Below are positions 36,298 through 47,560 of a stretch of 64,000 nt of DNA, in pieces. The stretch is from Nymphalis io. Taxonomy: Eukaryota > Arthropoda > Insecta > Lepidoptera > Nymphalidae. Position 1 is the first letter of the stretch, and each line of letters begins with the position of its first letter. Both the position numbers and the translations under genes were made by a program. The DNA is taken from positions 4,283,001 through 4,347,000 of the forward strand of contig NC_065895.1 in assembly GCF_905147045.1 (NCBI RefSeq), given 5' to 3'. The notes under the pieces were generated by a model that saw nothing but the letters and a program-made list of their open reading frames with translations, searched no databases and was not told the DNA's origin.

Positions 36298-36931
36298 CCC
36301 GCCCATTACACTCGTTAAAAAGCGGGAATGGTCAGGTCAGGTCTGTCGAGAGAGGTAAAACGTAAATCTAATTTTACCTTTTTTATAATTAATTTGGAAT
36401 TTGTAATTGTTGAGTTGGTATGTTTCATTACCAGTTACTAGGTATGTTGTAAACATTTCGTAGAATATTATATTCTATGATGAATATTTTCACATTATGC
36501 TACAATCTCATTCCGTAGTTCCACTCGCGTGGCATAATTACGCGGAGAGGACTCACTCGTATGATGTGTCTGACCTAAATTTTGAAAAGAAAACACCGTA
36601 TAATCACATGTACAATATCTATCGTACGTTTTATTACATTTTTAAATTACTAATTAATATTATGAATTATTTTTATATGATTTTGTATGCTAAGCGTTTT
36701 ATGTATTCTATGCATATATATAACGGTCGTTTTAAAAAACTGTATGAAAAATTCAATCTTTTAAGTGCCCATTCAATGGGGGGATAGAATAGAAATTACC
36801 GCGAACCTTGTATTTTGTGATCAATATTTTAAGATATTCGACGAATACATAAATAAAGTATTTTCCTTACTGACGACTGTTTAACATATAAACATTCAAA
36901 TAGTATTATAGAATTCCTTAAATGACGTGTT

Positions 36932-36953
36932 CATAGACCATATATGGTCTATG
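36932..36953. promoter_or_regulatory. Perfect 22-bp palindrome with a CArG-like core
   Basis: CATAGACCATATATGGTCTA followed by TG is its own reverse complement. Its centre, CCATATATGG, fits the CC(A/T)6GG consensus of SRF/MADS-box proteins. Function is a guess from the motif alone. Confidence 0.35.
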
Positions 36954-37107
36954 TACACGTATATGTATGAAGTATAAACCACAATATATCACCAGCTGTG
37001 CATGTGATGACACTAGCTCACTCAACACTCTTTAAATCAAATTCGTCAATACACATTGTTACTAATTACAGATTATTTATCTTTATAATATTACCGATAT
37101 TATGGAC

Positions 37108-37345
37108 GGGTAGATAGGCCACCTGATTATTAGTGGTCAAAACCCATAGACAATGAAGCTGCAAGAAATATTAACCATTCCTTACATTACCAATGCGTGG
37201 ATAATAATAGTACATTATATCGTTACATCCCTTGTGTCTGTAGTTACACTGGCTCACTCACTCTTCCAACCGGAACACAACAATGCTACGTATTGCTGTT
37301 TGGCGATAGAATTAATGGCGATGGACGGTACCTACTCAGAAAGGG
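37108..37345 (-). repeat. Family B repeat copy
   Basis: GGCCACCTGATTATTAGTGG, CATTCCTTACATTACCAATG and GTTACACTGGCTCACTCACT are the reverse complement of the copy at 15024, which extends further here (GCTGTTTGGCGATAGAAT). The 77-codon plus-strand frame through it is not a gene. Confidence 0.75.
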
Positions 37346-37386
37346 CTGCACATAAGCCGGTACATAAGTATTATGTTATACAATAA

Positions 37387-39575
37387 AATACCAGTCATAA
37401 AACTCATTCGTTGAATTGTATTAAACGTCAAATTGATCCGATAAGAAGTTATAATGGTTTTACTTTAGTTTATATACACAGTTAGGTAAGATGTTCTAAT
37501 AAGATTACGTAAGCCTAATACTCGAACGTTTACATGTTTATGAAATTAAATACGTATGCGTCTGAAAATTAAGTATTTGTTACGATTTTTATATGGCGAA
37601 GTAATCGAATTAATAGTTGAAGTGTTGCGATACCAATAGCACTTTCATGAAGACTATTAATAATATTATAAAATTTATTTATTCTTGTCTCCTTTTAATT
37701 GTTGCTTGTTGAAATTGGCATCACATTACTATGATGTGTTCGATATTTTAACGTATACACACACACACATTTATATATATAAATGTATGACTGAATTTTT
37801 TAAATAATATTTTGTCATTTAGTTCTGTAAACTTTTTCTTTCTATTTTTATTGAATGAACAAATAAAACACACATGTTCATACATGAAATGAATAAATAA
37901 ACAATGTGACAAGTTTTTTTAGTTGATCTAAAACTTTTTTTTTTTAAATACAAGCATTTTTAATATTGTCTATTATTAAATATTCTAGACATTTATGCCA
38001 GAACCAATAATGATTTGTTAGGCGTATATATAAAATCGTTAGGTCTAGATTATACATTCCAGATCGCTATATATTTTATAAAGCAAACATATCGTCTCTG
38101 CTCCTCCTCTTTTATTATATACCACCTTCTTCCTCGAATCATTTATCAAAAATTCAGTATTCAACTACTGTTTCAGTTTAATGAGATCAATTGATATTTA
38201 TATTAAATTTAATTATATAGATGTTGATGAAATAATTATAATTACGCTTCGTACATAAAATATAATTACATAATAATCGTTTTATAAACCGTATTATGCT
38301 TGGTCGAACACCTAAATGATTGGTTATAACTGTGCTTGCTTCTGGGAGATAGACGGTTCATAATAGGCTCGGCTAAAATATCCCGAATCCATGAGTTATT
38401 ATGTTAGAGAACCTTTTTCTACCATAAGTCTGTCTGAGACGACTAGCTTATTATATATTTTTTGCTTTCTTTTAATTAATGGCTATATTCGTAAGTGACG
38501 TCAGTTATAATGACATCATTGCTCGGTTTATAACTAAACTTGTGTTAAAACATTATAGTGTTTTTATAATCTAAGACAATTCGCTCGCCAGCATAGCTTA
38601 TAGTTTTATTAATAGGTGACCTAATTGTGCAAGTTTTATACGATGTTAATAAGTCTTGGAACAACTAACCCTCTTAACGAGAAAACCCTTCTAAGGCCGT
38701 TTCTATTTTAGCTTAAATTGTGTTTTTATGAAATTTACAACGTGTTACCTAAACGTTTTAGAAAGTGAGAAAAATAACAATTTCTTCTCCAAATGTACAT
38801 TGCATGTTAATTAATTTGTTAATTCTGTACGTGTTTAAATGAAGGGAAAGCCGCTTAGAGAACGGTTCCGTACATTGTTGGGTTGCGTAAGTCAATAGTG
38901 GATTAAACTAATACTCTCTCTTTCTCTCTATTTAATTATGGAAGATAATGCCTTTATGCAAGTTTATATGATGTTAGGCAGATATTTAAAAAAAATCCAT
39001 TATGAATATATCGACCGCTTGCCGTGACCGTTAAGAAGACATTTACGCTTGACGTGCATTCCCAAGCACGTCAAACTTCGCATTAAATGCTATTTTTAAA
39101 ACTAGTCCTGCAAATTACTTCAAAGAGAGACCGCGAAAAAATAATTTTGACCCGACCCGAGACTGGAATCTAAGATCATGAGACATGCTGTATACCAATG
39201 TAGGAGCTATAATAAAAAAAAACAGAACTTCATATGAATAAAAGGTTATAAATAGTTCACCTCATTACGAAATTTTAGCGCGAAAATGAAATAATACGTT
39301 CAGAACACTTCACATTCATATATAATTCTCATGAAATATTAAAGCAGTGGAAATGAATGAAAAGGAAATGATTCAGATTCAGAAGTTGAACTTATATAAC
39401 GACTCGGATACGTTGTTCGCAGTCTAACTAATACCGGCAAAGTATACTTTACTGCTAATTGTATCACTTTGTCGACGACGAGGACCCTGCGACGGAGAAA
39501 TGGTCGTTGTCGCAGTGATTATTTCTCTAACAAGTTTCGCTTTATGGAAAACCTAAAAAAGAAAAAGTAAAGTCT
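37387..39575. other. Syntaxin 1A intron sequence
   Basis: No exon or known repeat was recognised. A short CACACA run occurs at 37758-37770, and a 9-bp-arm hairpin (TTGACGTGC / GCACGTCAA) at 39049-39074. Confidence 0.5.
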
Positions 39576-39576
39576 G

Positions 39577-39640
39577 GTAAACAGCCGGTAAATGTCCCAC
39601 TGCTGGGCCTCCTTGGAGATAATTCCACCACGCTGCTCAA
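39577..39640 (-). repeat. SINE family A 3' fragment
   Basis: AATGTCCCACTGCTGGGCCT and ATTCCACCACGCTGCTC are the minus-strand 3' part of family A, with a gap between them. Confidence 0.6.
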
Positions 39641-40423
39641 TAATTGACCTACATCCTGTTATAATCCTTCACATATCAAACTACTAGTCTTAATTCGATT
39701 CGTCAATTGATAATCGAAAATGATCTCGATCTTTATTTCAGATATAAATGCTATTGCGATTGCTACAAAACCACAACTGTGACGTAAGCAGGCTTTCGAG
39801 AATTAATCGCTATATATTTAGACAATTTTATCAATGAAATAATTGTTGACGTTATATATTTTAGACTTTTAATTAAGGTTGAGGATATTCTAATGCTATT
39901 TATACTAATCACAAGTCGCGTCAGACATTAGTATAAACTTTGATATTACCCGCTGCGATGCGGTTCAGAATTTAGTCGAAACATTAATTAATCATGGCCC
40001 AGTTGCCGCAACATTTCATCTGTCTGAATATGTGCAGTGAAACCGATACGTTTGATACAAAATTCACCGAGGAATACGTGAACACAAAGCGTCGTGTTAA
40101 TATTTATTGTCAATGTATTAATAATGTTATAGGTACGAATCACGTAAACTATTTATAAACCAAATATATTTTTTCAATTTATACAAACAGACAGCTTAAA
40201 CTAAAATTAAAAAAATAACAGGTGAATGATCAAACACAGCCTACACATTAACCTTTAATAGTATAATGTCAATGCGTTCCCAAACAAATGGTTTATTATT
40301 ATATATACGTGTGTAGTAGATGTGATATGATGATCCATCTTGTATGTAATTACACTGGCTTACTTAGGCTTTAAAACGACAGACATCATTACGAATTAAA
40401 GCAATTTAGTACCTACATTGATT

Positions 40424-40769
40424 ATAATTCGCATATTTAATGAAGTCATGTTATATCAGCAGGATAGCTGATAATAATAATAATAATAACATCCTGGGAC
40501 ATTTTTCATACACGGCCATCTGATCCCAAATTAAGCTTGTATAATAAAGCTTGTGCTATGGAAACCAGACAACTGATATACTACTTTTCTTTTGTAAATA
40601 CATACTTATATAGATAATTACACCCAGGACAAACAGACATGTTCATGCACACAAATGTCTGTCCTGGGTGGGAATCGAACCCACAACCTTCGGCGTGAAA
40701 GGCAAGTATCTACCACGCCAACCGGCTCAACAACTGATATAACGTGACTTCATTAAAAATGCGAATTAT
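40424..40769. mobile_element. Inverted-repeat (foldback) element interrupted by a SINE
   Basis: The left arm 40424-40460 contains AATTCGCATATTTAATGAAG. The right arm 40733-40769, read on the other strand, contains AATTCGCATTTTTAATGAAG. The arms match at about 36 of 39 positions. The only sequence between them beyond a few bases is the minus-strand family C SINE. The simplest reading is a short palindromic element into whose centre the SINE inserted. Confidence 0.65.
40471..40728 (-). repeat. tRNA-derived SINE (family C), minus-strand copy
   Basis: The minus strand reads GAGCCGGTTGGCGTGGTAGA, with B box GGGTTCGATTCCCACCCAGG, and ends in ATT repeats at 40471-40489. It matches the plus-strand copy at 20175 along its length. 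The TCCCAGGAT end is the same in both. Confidence 0.88.
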
Positions 40770-41589
40770 GATAATTTTTAAATATGTATTACATTTTTTA
40801 AAATAAATTATAAGTTGTTTGAGATAGAAAATTTATTTTTAACAGACAGACAGGGTTTCAGTATATTCATCCGTATCGAGCACAGGGAGAACAGTGCATT
40901 AGACAGGCAATTAGGATACCCGCCTGATAACGTCGCTATTATGTGGGTGTTTTATTATGCAGAAATATATTCATAACTCAGCCGTGCCGTGATGAAATAT
41001 TGAACGGATGATCCCGGCCACGCTCGTTCGGATGTTAGGCACGTACTGCATAGAATTGTTCGTCGAATGGGTTTAATATTTGTTTTAGGGCATTTCGCTT
41101 CTTCGAGTTCATCAAACGATGGAAATCAGAAGAAAAGTGATTGCGATTTTTTTTTACAGACATTTTTTAACAATAATATCATTTTCTATTTCGTTCCGTT
41201 TATTAATAAATATAATAATACGTGTGGTTGGGTATATTGTGTTTTTGGGAAATATTACTCAAATGGTATGTTATTTTTTAATAAAAAAAAATGAAAAGTA
41301 TTTAAATATTTGCCTGCTATCTGTTGGTCTTACAGTGAACGGATTACAAAAAAAAACCGCTAGACATTTGAATAAATCTGCTCGGTGATAAATTAAACCC
41401 CAGTCAACATATACGCCATTTCACAATGTCAGCTTTTTATCAAAACTAAGGGTTCCCGGGGGATAACTTTATACTCAACGTTAAAATAAACGAAGTCGGC
41501 AAATCAGCGAGATAAATCACTGATCACGTGACATGTCAAATACTAATGTAATTTATATATTTTTTTGTATTTTCTATAATTGTATTCAG

Positions 41590-41696
41590 TAACAGTAACA
41601 GCCTGTTAATGTCCTACTGCTGGGTTAAGGCCTCTTTTCCCTGTTGAGGAGAAGGTTTGGAACTTATTCCACCACGCTGCTCCAATGGGGGTTGGG
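41590..41696 (-). repeat. SINE family A 3' fragment
   Basis: CAGTAACAGCCTGTTAATGT, CCTACTGCTGGGTTAAGGCC and ACTTATTCCACCACGCTGCT are the 3' half of family A. The tRNA head is missing. Confidence 0.75.
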
Positions 41697-42104
41697 TTAA
41701 ACGTATTCGTCAAGTTACATATTCTAGATCTGTAGTTTCTAAATTATTATTAGAATAAAATATTTAAATTGACAGAGTTTTTTTAATGAAGCTTAGCTTT
41801 TTTGATATCACTAACGAGTACTCGCGATTGGTCGTACGGTGATTACGCTGCGGACGTTGGGCCCTCTTTTTAATTAACATTTTCAGGGAACGAATCTGCT
41901 CGATTAACTTTTAAATGGGATATTTTTATAGATATATTAATATTGTTAACAGGCGTATCTCATTTAATTTCATCATATTCGTTAGTTAATTCAATTAATA
42001 GTTTCGACGATTTAAAATCATTATTGTAGAAATAATTATAAATAAATCATATTGTGTATGTAGTTTTATTTTATTTATAATAATCTAGTACGTAGACTGG
42101 CAAA

Positions 42105-42250
42105 CGGACCAGACGTAAGAAATATTAATCATTTCTTACATCCCAATACGCTACCAACTTTGGGAACTAGGTAATAATGTCCCTTGTGCATGTAATTGCA
42201 TTGGCTCACTCACCCCTCAAACTGAAACATAACAATTCAAAGTAGTCCTG
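42105..42250 (-). repeat. Family B repeat fragment
   Basis: ATCATTTCTTACATCCCAAT, TTTGGGAACTAGGTAATAAT and ATTGGCTCACTCACCCCTCA match family B in reverse orientation. Confidence 0.65.
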
Positions 42251-42564
42251 TTCATCCTATTTGATGAAATGCAATACTACATACAATGCCTTTGACAAAT
42301 ATTTATCTTTGTACTCGTAGAACACAATTCAAATCAGTTAAAATTACTTTGATCTATATTAGCCAATATATTTCGTTAGTATATACCTATAAAAGTTACC
42401 ATAAATATTAAAATAGCACACGTATAAATAACTCTTCGTGTGACATGACAACAAGTATGTTATTGGCGTTGCGTGAAACTAAATTGACCGATTTCGTTTT
42501 AATTATTTTGTGTCATAAAATTGATTCTTGTATAAAACATTTTTTTTTTTTATTTTCTTTCCAG

Positions 42565-42639
42565 AAACAAAGCACGAATTAGAAGATCTTATGGCTGATA
42601 TTAAGAAAACTGCCAACAAAGTTAGAGGAAAGTTAAAAC
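42565..42639 (+). CDS. Syx1A: Syntaxin 1A, exon 4
   Basis: This 75-bp exon follows a long pyrimidine tract and TTTCCAG and precedes GTGAGT. With one base from exon 3 it encodes KTKHELEDLMADIKKTANK, then VRGKLK. This is the Ha/Hb linker and the start of Hb in the Habc bundle. It enters in phase 1 and leaves in phase 1. Confidence 0.95.
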
Positions 42640-43272
42640 GTGAGTATATTAGATAATGTCGTTAGTGATTTTAATTTTATTTATATAGACTTTATTATTT
42701 TGAATAGCATACAAGTTAATAAATAAAATGTTTGGTAAACGATAAGTCCCCTGTGCTCTTATCTTAATAATATTATGAGGAATTTGTGAGTCAGCGGTAA
42801 AATTTTGTGAAGTGTCAGCCTCACTTAGCGTTCACCGTAATTATGTAAGCCTACCAGGGTTTTATATGATAAAGTTACTTGATTAAAATGTGTTTAATAA
42901 CATCTTCAATGTAAACATCTTTAAGTATTTTAAGCGTGACATTGAAAAATGCTAATAAAACGCTCTTAAATATTTTGCATAATTAATGTGATATATGTTG
43001 TGTATATAACACATTTGAACTTAGTTTTTTTTTATTGCTTAGACTAAATTATAAACGGACATTTAAATCAATCTGAAATTATTTGCACCTGCAAATGTTA
43101 ATGATGTTGATGATAATGTTAAAAATTAACAAAGATCTACTTCAACTTATAAAATTCCTACCGGTGGTGGCTTAACGATGCCTCCTCTTGGTTATTTGAA
43201 ATCGGCAATCACCATAAACCATTAAAAATCTAATTAACATAAATTGCTGAATCTTTATAAACAAATCAACAG

Positions 43273-43529
43273 ACATAGAGCAAAACATCGAACAGGAAGA
43301 GCACTCCAACAAATCTTCCGCCGATCTCAGGATAAGAAAGACCCAGCATTCGACACTTTCGCGCAAGTTCGTGGAGGTGATGACCGAGTACAACCGCACC
43401 CAGACCGACTACCGAGACCGGTGCAAAAACAGGATACTCCGACAGCTTGAGATCACCGGCCGAGCGACCACCGATGATGAACTCGAGGCTATGCTGGAGC
43501 AAGACAATCCCGCTGTATTCACACAAGGG
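43273..43529 (+). CDS. Syx1A: Syntaxin 1A, exon 5 (Hb-Hc helices)
   Basis: This 257-bp exon runs from after CAACAG to GGG before GTAAGT. It encodes HIEQNIEQEEHSNKSSADLR, then IRKTQHSTLSRKFVEVMTEY, NRTQTDYRDRCKNRILRQLE, the linker ITGRATTDDELEAMLEQ and DNPAVFTQG. The RKTQHSTLSRKFVEVM block and the ITGR linker are family hallmarks. The linker between Hc and the SNARE helix is the part that opens and closes syntaxin. The acceptor lacks a long pyrimidine tract, but the frame and homology are clear. Third positions are GC-rich compared with the surrounding introns. Confidence 0.97.
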
Positions 43530-43926
43530 GTAAGTTTGCTGAATATATACCTTATACATATAGATATATATAACGTATACGATGAAAATTAACACCCACA
43601 CACACACATGTATTCATAATGAAATCGAGAAATCTTTCAGTTTGTAGTCAATGTATTAATTATGTCTTATATGCTCATGTTGTTTCGAGTTGTTTATTTG
43701 TTTTAATTTTTGATTTCTTTGAATATTTGTAAATGTATTTCATAACGTAAATGTATTTCATAACGCTAGAGACAAACACATACAATTGATATTTCACACT
43801 TACAAATTAGATATTTGGTCGTGTATTTAAATGTTAAAGAACAGTTTCGTTTTTACAATATTAAATCAATATAATATAATTAAATTCGGTATTTTCTTAA
43901 ATGTTTATATTATCTTTAATATAAAC

Positions 43927-43929
<3 letters not shown>

Positions 43930-43981
<52 letters not shown>
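43930..43981. repeat. AT dinucleotide microsatellite
   Basis: About 50 bases of pure AT repeat. The plus-strand frame with repeated IYIYIY through it is an artefact. Confidence 0.95.
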
Positions 43982-43984
<3 letters not shown>

Positions 43985-44093
43985 GTAATACCAAGCAATA
44001 CCAAGTACTGCTGTTTTGCGCTAGAATATCTGATGAATGGGTTGAATCTACCCAGACGAGCTTGCACAAAGCCCTACCACCAGTAATTATGTC
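43982..44093 (-). repeat. Family B repeat fragment
   Basis: AATACCAAGTACTGCTGTTT, AATATCTGATGAATGGGTTG and CCAGACGAGCTTGCACAAAG are shared with the copy at 57357. It adjoins the AT microsatellite. Confidence 0.7.
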
Positions 44094-45004
44094 TTATTAG
44101 TATGTTTCTGTTATCGATAAGTGTACGAAGCTTAGCCGTAGCATACGCTCATTATGATGCTTAATTTCTGCAAATATATTTGAATCAGAATATATTCTGA
44201 TACGTGCAGGTGTTCTCAGAGTGTTTTTCTCACAACGGAACGCAAGGAGAGAAAACTCAAACATCATCATTATTAGCTTGCCTTAACCCCTTTATTTCAG
44301 CGCAGTGTGAAATCAGCATTAAAAATATTTGGAAGAAATTTATGGTCACCTGATTGATGCCTAATGTTCTTCGGCATGTTTTTGTTAAAAGCGAAAATAT
44401 ACCTAAGAACAATTGGCGTCTGTTCGTCTCATCTCCGTGTGCTGGAACTACAAGGCGACAGAGACAACTCCAAAAAGTCGACGTGCTTTATTCTGAGCAA
44501 TATCAACATATCATGTCTATATTAATAATAATTTTATACCGCATATTTTCAATAAAAAACCTTGCTTTTGAAAATTTCGAGGAGTAAAAAATATCATGGT
44601 AATCTTCAATGTCAAAAGATTAAAAACACTCAGTAGATAATCGTCTACCGAGGGTTCTTCTAACGTTACTCATGGACGGTATTTCTTTTTCAAGATTGTT
44701 TTAGATGAAAAATCTTGCGACCGCTTTTCAAGTATTCCCGTTGAGATATTGTACTCTAAACAACTGCTGACTTTGTTCATTAGTAATAAATAAATTTTAC
44801 ATAGGTCAAATATCAATTTAACAAATAAAATATTATCCAAAAAAAACCTCCGGGCGACTTTTAAGAATTTATATTATAAGCAAAGAGAATTCGAAATAAT
44901 CTTTCAGTTCTTGGTTTGTTTTCATATTATTGTTAATTTTATCGATTTATTCCATATTCTGTAATTAGAATATTTATGCTAGAGCACTCATTCATTTTTT
45001 TCAG
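44094..45004. other. Syntaxin 1A intron sequence
   Basis: No gene or repeat was recognised. The plus-strand frame at 44354-44587 has no known motif. Confidence 0.5.
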
Positions 45005-45142
45005 ATAATAATGGAAACACAACAGGCGAAGCAAACCCTGGCAGATATCGAAGCGCGACATGCTGATATTATCAAGTTGGAAACATCGATCCGCGAGCTA
45101 CACGATATGTTCATGGACATGGCTATGCTCGTCGAGAGTCAG
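45005..45142 (+). CDS. Syx1A: Syntaxin 1A, exon 6 (first half of the SNARE helix)
   Basis: This 138-bp exon (46 codons, phase 0 at both ends) starts after TTTTTTTCAG with IIMETQQAKQTLADIEARH. It continues with ADIIKLETSIRELHDMFMDM and ends AMLVESQ before GTCAAA. It covers SNARE layers -7 to 0. The last residue is the conserved layer-zero glutamine that defines a Q-SNARE. Because the exon ends exactly there, either alternative exon 7 can complete the helix. Confidence 0.97.
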
Positions 45143-45378
45143 GTCAAATATTTTATTTATTTCTTAATCAAAATGTCAATGCAAAATATTCCTACTAATT
45201 ATTATTATACTTATTAATATCAAATGCAAAACCATAATAGGATTACTGAATTACTGGTGATTCAGTTATGAAGATGTACGAGAACTTTGAAGTAAAATAT
45301 TCTCCGCGGGTGTTTAATTATAATTATTAGCCATTTTTAAATAAGATTGTCGTCTAAACAAGCTCCCTATGGATACAG

Positions 45379-45489
45379 GGTGAGATGATCGACCGCATTG
45401 AGTATCATGTTGAGCACGCTGTGGACTATGTCCAAACTGCCACACAAGACACAAAGAAGGCCCTTAAATATCAGAGCAAAGCTCGACGG
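45379..45489 (+). CDS. Syx1A: Syntaxin 1A, alternative exon 7a (canonical second half of the SNARE helix)
   Basis: This 111-bp exon begins after ATACAG with GEMIDRIEYHVEHAVDYVQ, continues TATQDTKKALKYQSKARR, and ends before GTGAGT. It supplies layers +1 to +8 (I, I, V, A, V, A, T, A) and the basic juxtamembrane KYQSKARR. All layer residues equal those of other syntaxin 1 proteins. It has the same length and phase (0/0) as exon 7b, 726 bp downstream, so inclusion of both would lengthen the helix by a repeated half and is unlikely. This form should pair normally with SNAP-25 and synaptobrevin. Confidence 0.96.
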
Positions 45490-46215
45490 GTGAGTTCATA
45501 TTACAAAAGTGTCGGTTCATTCGTTGCTAATGCGTTTTTGTTTTGTTTGTCCTCATCCTGATTCCGTCCGTTACCCTATCCCTCGTTCCTATCGTTTTGT
45601 TACGTAAACGTTTAAAACTTCCAACCCTGCATTTGTTTTGCGTCGACGATTCGGTGATTGGTTCACACCATGTTTTTATTTTACCTTCACTCATCTGTGC
45701 ATCTACAAATTTGCTTTCATTGTTGTATAATTAACTGTTCATGCGACTTGGACTAACAATCGATGGAAGTGGGCTTCTTAACTTAATCTAATTATTTGAC
45801 TTTGTGTATGACTAATTTGACTTTCATTTGGTGTGTGCGTTATTTGCCTCTTGTATATGGGTGCTATACGTAATAGATAATCTTACTGTCTTATTACTTG
45901 TTTCTGTTAATATATTTATGTATATATCACATTACTATTTGACACGTTTAACTACTTATATTTTTAACTAACAATATTCTGTATTAATTAAGTTATCTGT
46001 TATAATTTGTATCACGTGACCTCTGTATGAATTTCGTATTTTTTTGGGCATTTTATTTTCATTTTCATTTCTAACTACTTTAACATATCGGATAATATAC
46101 GGTTTGTGTAACATACTTACTGGGTATAAAAAAACCGTATGAACCAATCGGCCGTTAGTGATGTTCGGTCGTGCGTCCCGTTTCCTCCCAGCGCCACTGA
46201 CCTTAGCGCGAGCAG

Positions 46216-46326
46216 GGCGAACTGATAGATCGCGTCGAGCACCACGTGACCACGGCCACGGAGTACGTTGAGTCGGGAGGTGGCGAACTCGTCCAAGCTT
46301 ACAAATGGGCGACGAAAGCGAGGAAG
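46216..46326 (+). CDS. Syx1A: Syntaxin 1A, alternative exon 7b (divergent second half of the SNARE helix)
   Basis: This 111-bp, 37-codon exon follows GCGCGAGCAG and precedes GTAATG. It reads GELIDRVEHHVTTATEYVES, then GGGELVQAYKWATKARK. Aligned with exon 7a, layers +1 to +5 (I, V, V, A, V) and +8 (A) keep suitable residues. Layer +6 changes from A to G inside a GGG run, and +7 from T to L. The juxtamembrane segment changes from KYQSKARR to YKWATKARK. Same length, same phase and about 35-40 percent identity indicate an exon duplication used in a mutually exclusive way. The open frame, good splice sites and GC-rich codons argue against a dead duplicate. The glycine run should weaken or kink the helix before the membrane. 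Whether this variant is already described is not known to me. Confidence 0.9.
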
Positions 46327-47479
46327 GTAATGAGAACAAATCAGATCGAATCAGATAAACTTGGTAGACAGCAGGATGACATTCTACTTAAATTCTGGCG
46401 CGGGAAATTAACAGTACCAATGATGATATAATATTTTCTATCGATTCTAATTTATTTTTGCTGAGAATTTATTTTATTTTTATTTTTTTAAACGCATGTC
46501 TTTATTAAAATACAATCGAAATTTATATTTATTTAGCAGTCAATTTTGTTTTTAAGCTGTTTTTTGTTGCATAGCCTGATGCTGTCTGCATGTTCTTTGT
46601 TTATTTATTTTGAGTGATGGTTTTGAAATACTAGTTTTTGTTAATTATATGTATATATGTGCTTTTAAACGTTTAAATAAATGTATATGTAATTGTTATA
46701 AATTGTGGTGATGGTTTTATCAATAGATATTTAATGCATGTTTATAGTTTTATATCAAGTTTAGTTAAATTCGTTTTATTGCCATGTACATTAATATAAT
46801 AAAGATAATAAAATTGCATGATAACAATGTATATATATTTCATGTGTCAACTACATAATTAATTTTATCAAGCAAAAGACATAGAGAAAGTGTTTTTTTT
46901 TTTATAGTTTAGTTGCACATTTCAGAGCATGTCGCAAAATAGTGTTCTCTCAGACCAAAAAAAAAGTAAACAAAGTTATGGTCAACAATCGCGTTGGATT
47001 AGATGGTGGATAACCCTAAGAAACATGCAACGAACGACGTAATTTAGTTTTTTTTTTATATACAAATCTTTTATAATAATAACTTTATTTCTAATTCTTT
47101 ATTAAAATGTTAAGTTTCTAAGTCTAATGAAAATAACATTAATAAAGTTTTCTCAACATAAAACAGGTTGAAAGAATTATTAAGAATTAAAATAGTTTTG
47201 TAATTTTGATTATTTATTATTATTTAATATATGAAAGTAATCTCTTAAGACTCATTACAAAAATAAAATATTTTTTATATAGAAGTTGACTTATCTCAAA
47301 CGAATGAGCATAAAATAGAGCAATAATTTTTTTTTATCTGAGATTATACATTGTCGAATAATATTTTAATAGGTTTAAATGCATAATATACTATATGTAT
47401 AATATTTTTTATGAAATAGTAAAACATAATTATTTATTGCTGATATTTTATTTATTTTTTTTTTCTTTTGTCATTGCAG
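46327..47479. other. Syntaxin 1A intron sequence
   Basis: No exon or repeat was recognised. The stretch is very AT-rich with several poly-T runs. Confidence 0.55.
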
Positions 47480-47560
47480 AAAAAAATCTTCCTCATAATA
47501 TGCCTGTCTGTTACGCTGGTTGTTGTTATATTAATAATAGTGCTATCACTTACGCTGTAA
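47480..47560 (+). CDS. Syx1A: Syntaxin 1A, alternative terminal exon 8a (membrane anchor)
   Basis: The exon starts after TTTTTTCTTTTGTCATTGCAG and encodes KKIFLIICLSVTLVVVILII, then VLSLTL and a stop at 47560. It is phase 0, so it fits either exon 7. The K-K-I start is shared with the two other terminal exons, but the rest is an unbroken run of hydrophobic residues without the small/polar GYVSSYF-type end. The anchor has about 24 hydrophobic residues, two or three more than the others. Downstream sequence would be its own 3' UTR. C. elegans unc-64 likewise uses alternative C-terminal anchors, which makes this organisation plausible. Confidence 0.85.
   Translation, partial: KKIFLIICLSVTLVVVILIIVLSLTL

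Noticed and set aside
43831..44100. 89-codon plus-strand frame with IYIYIY runs
   Set aside because: It spans an AT microsatellite and a family B repeat.
46129..46339. Minus-strand frame opposite exon 7b
   Set aside because: It is the antisense of a GC-rich coding exon. The plus-strand reading has the right splice sites and homology.
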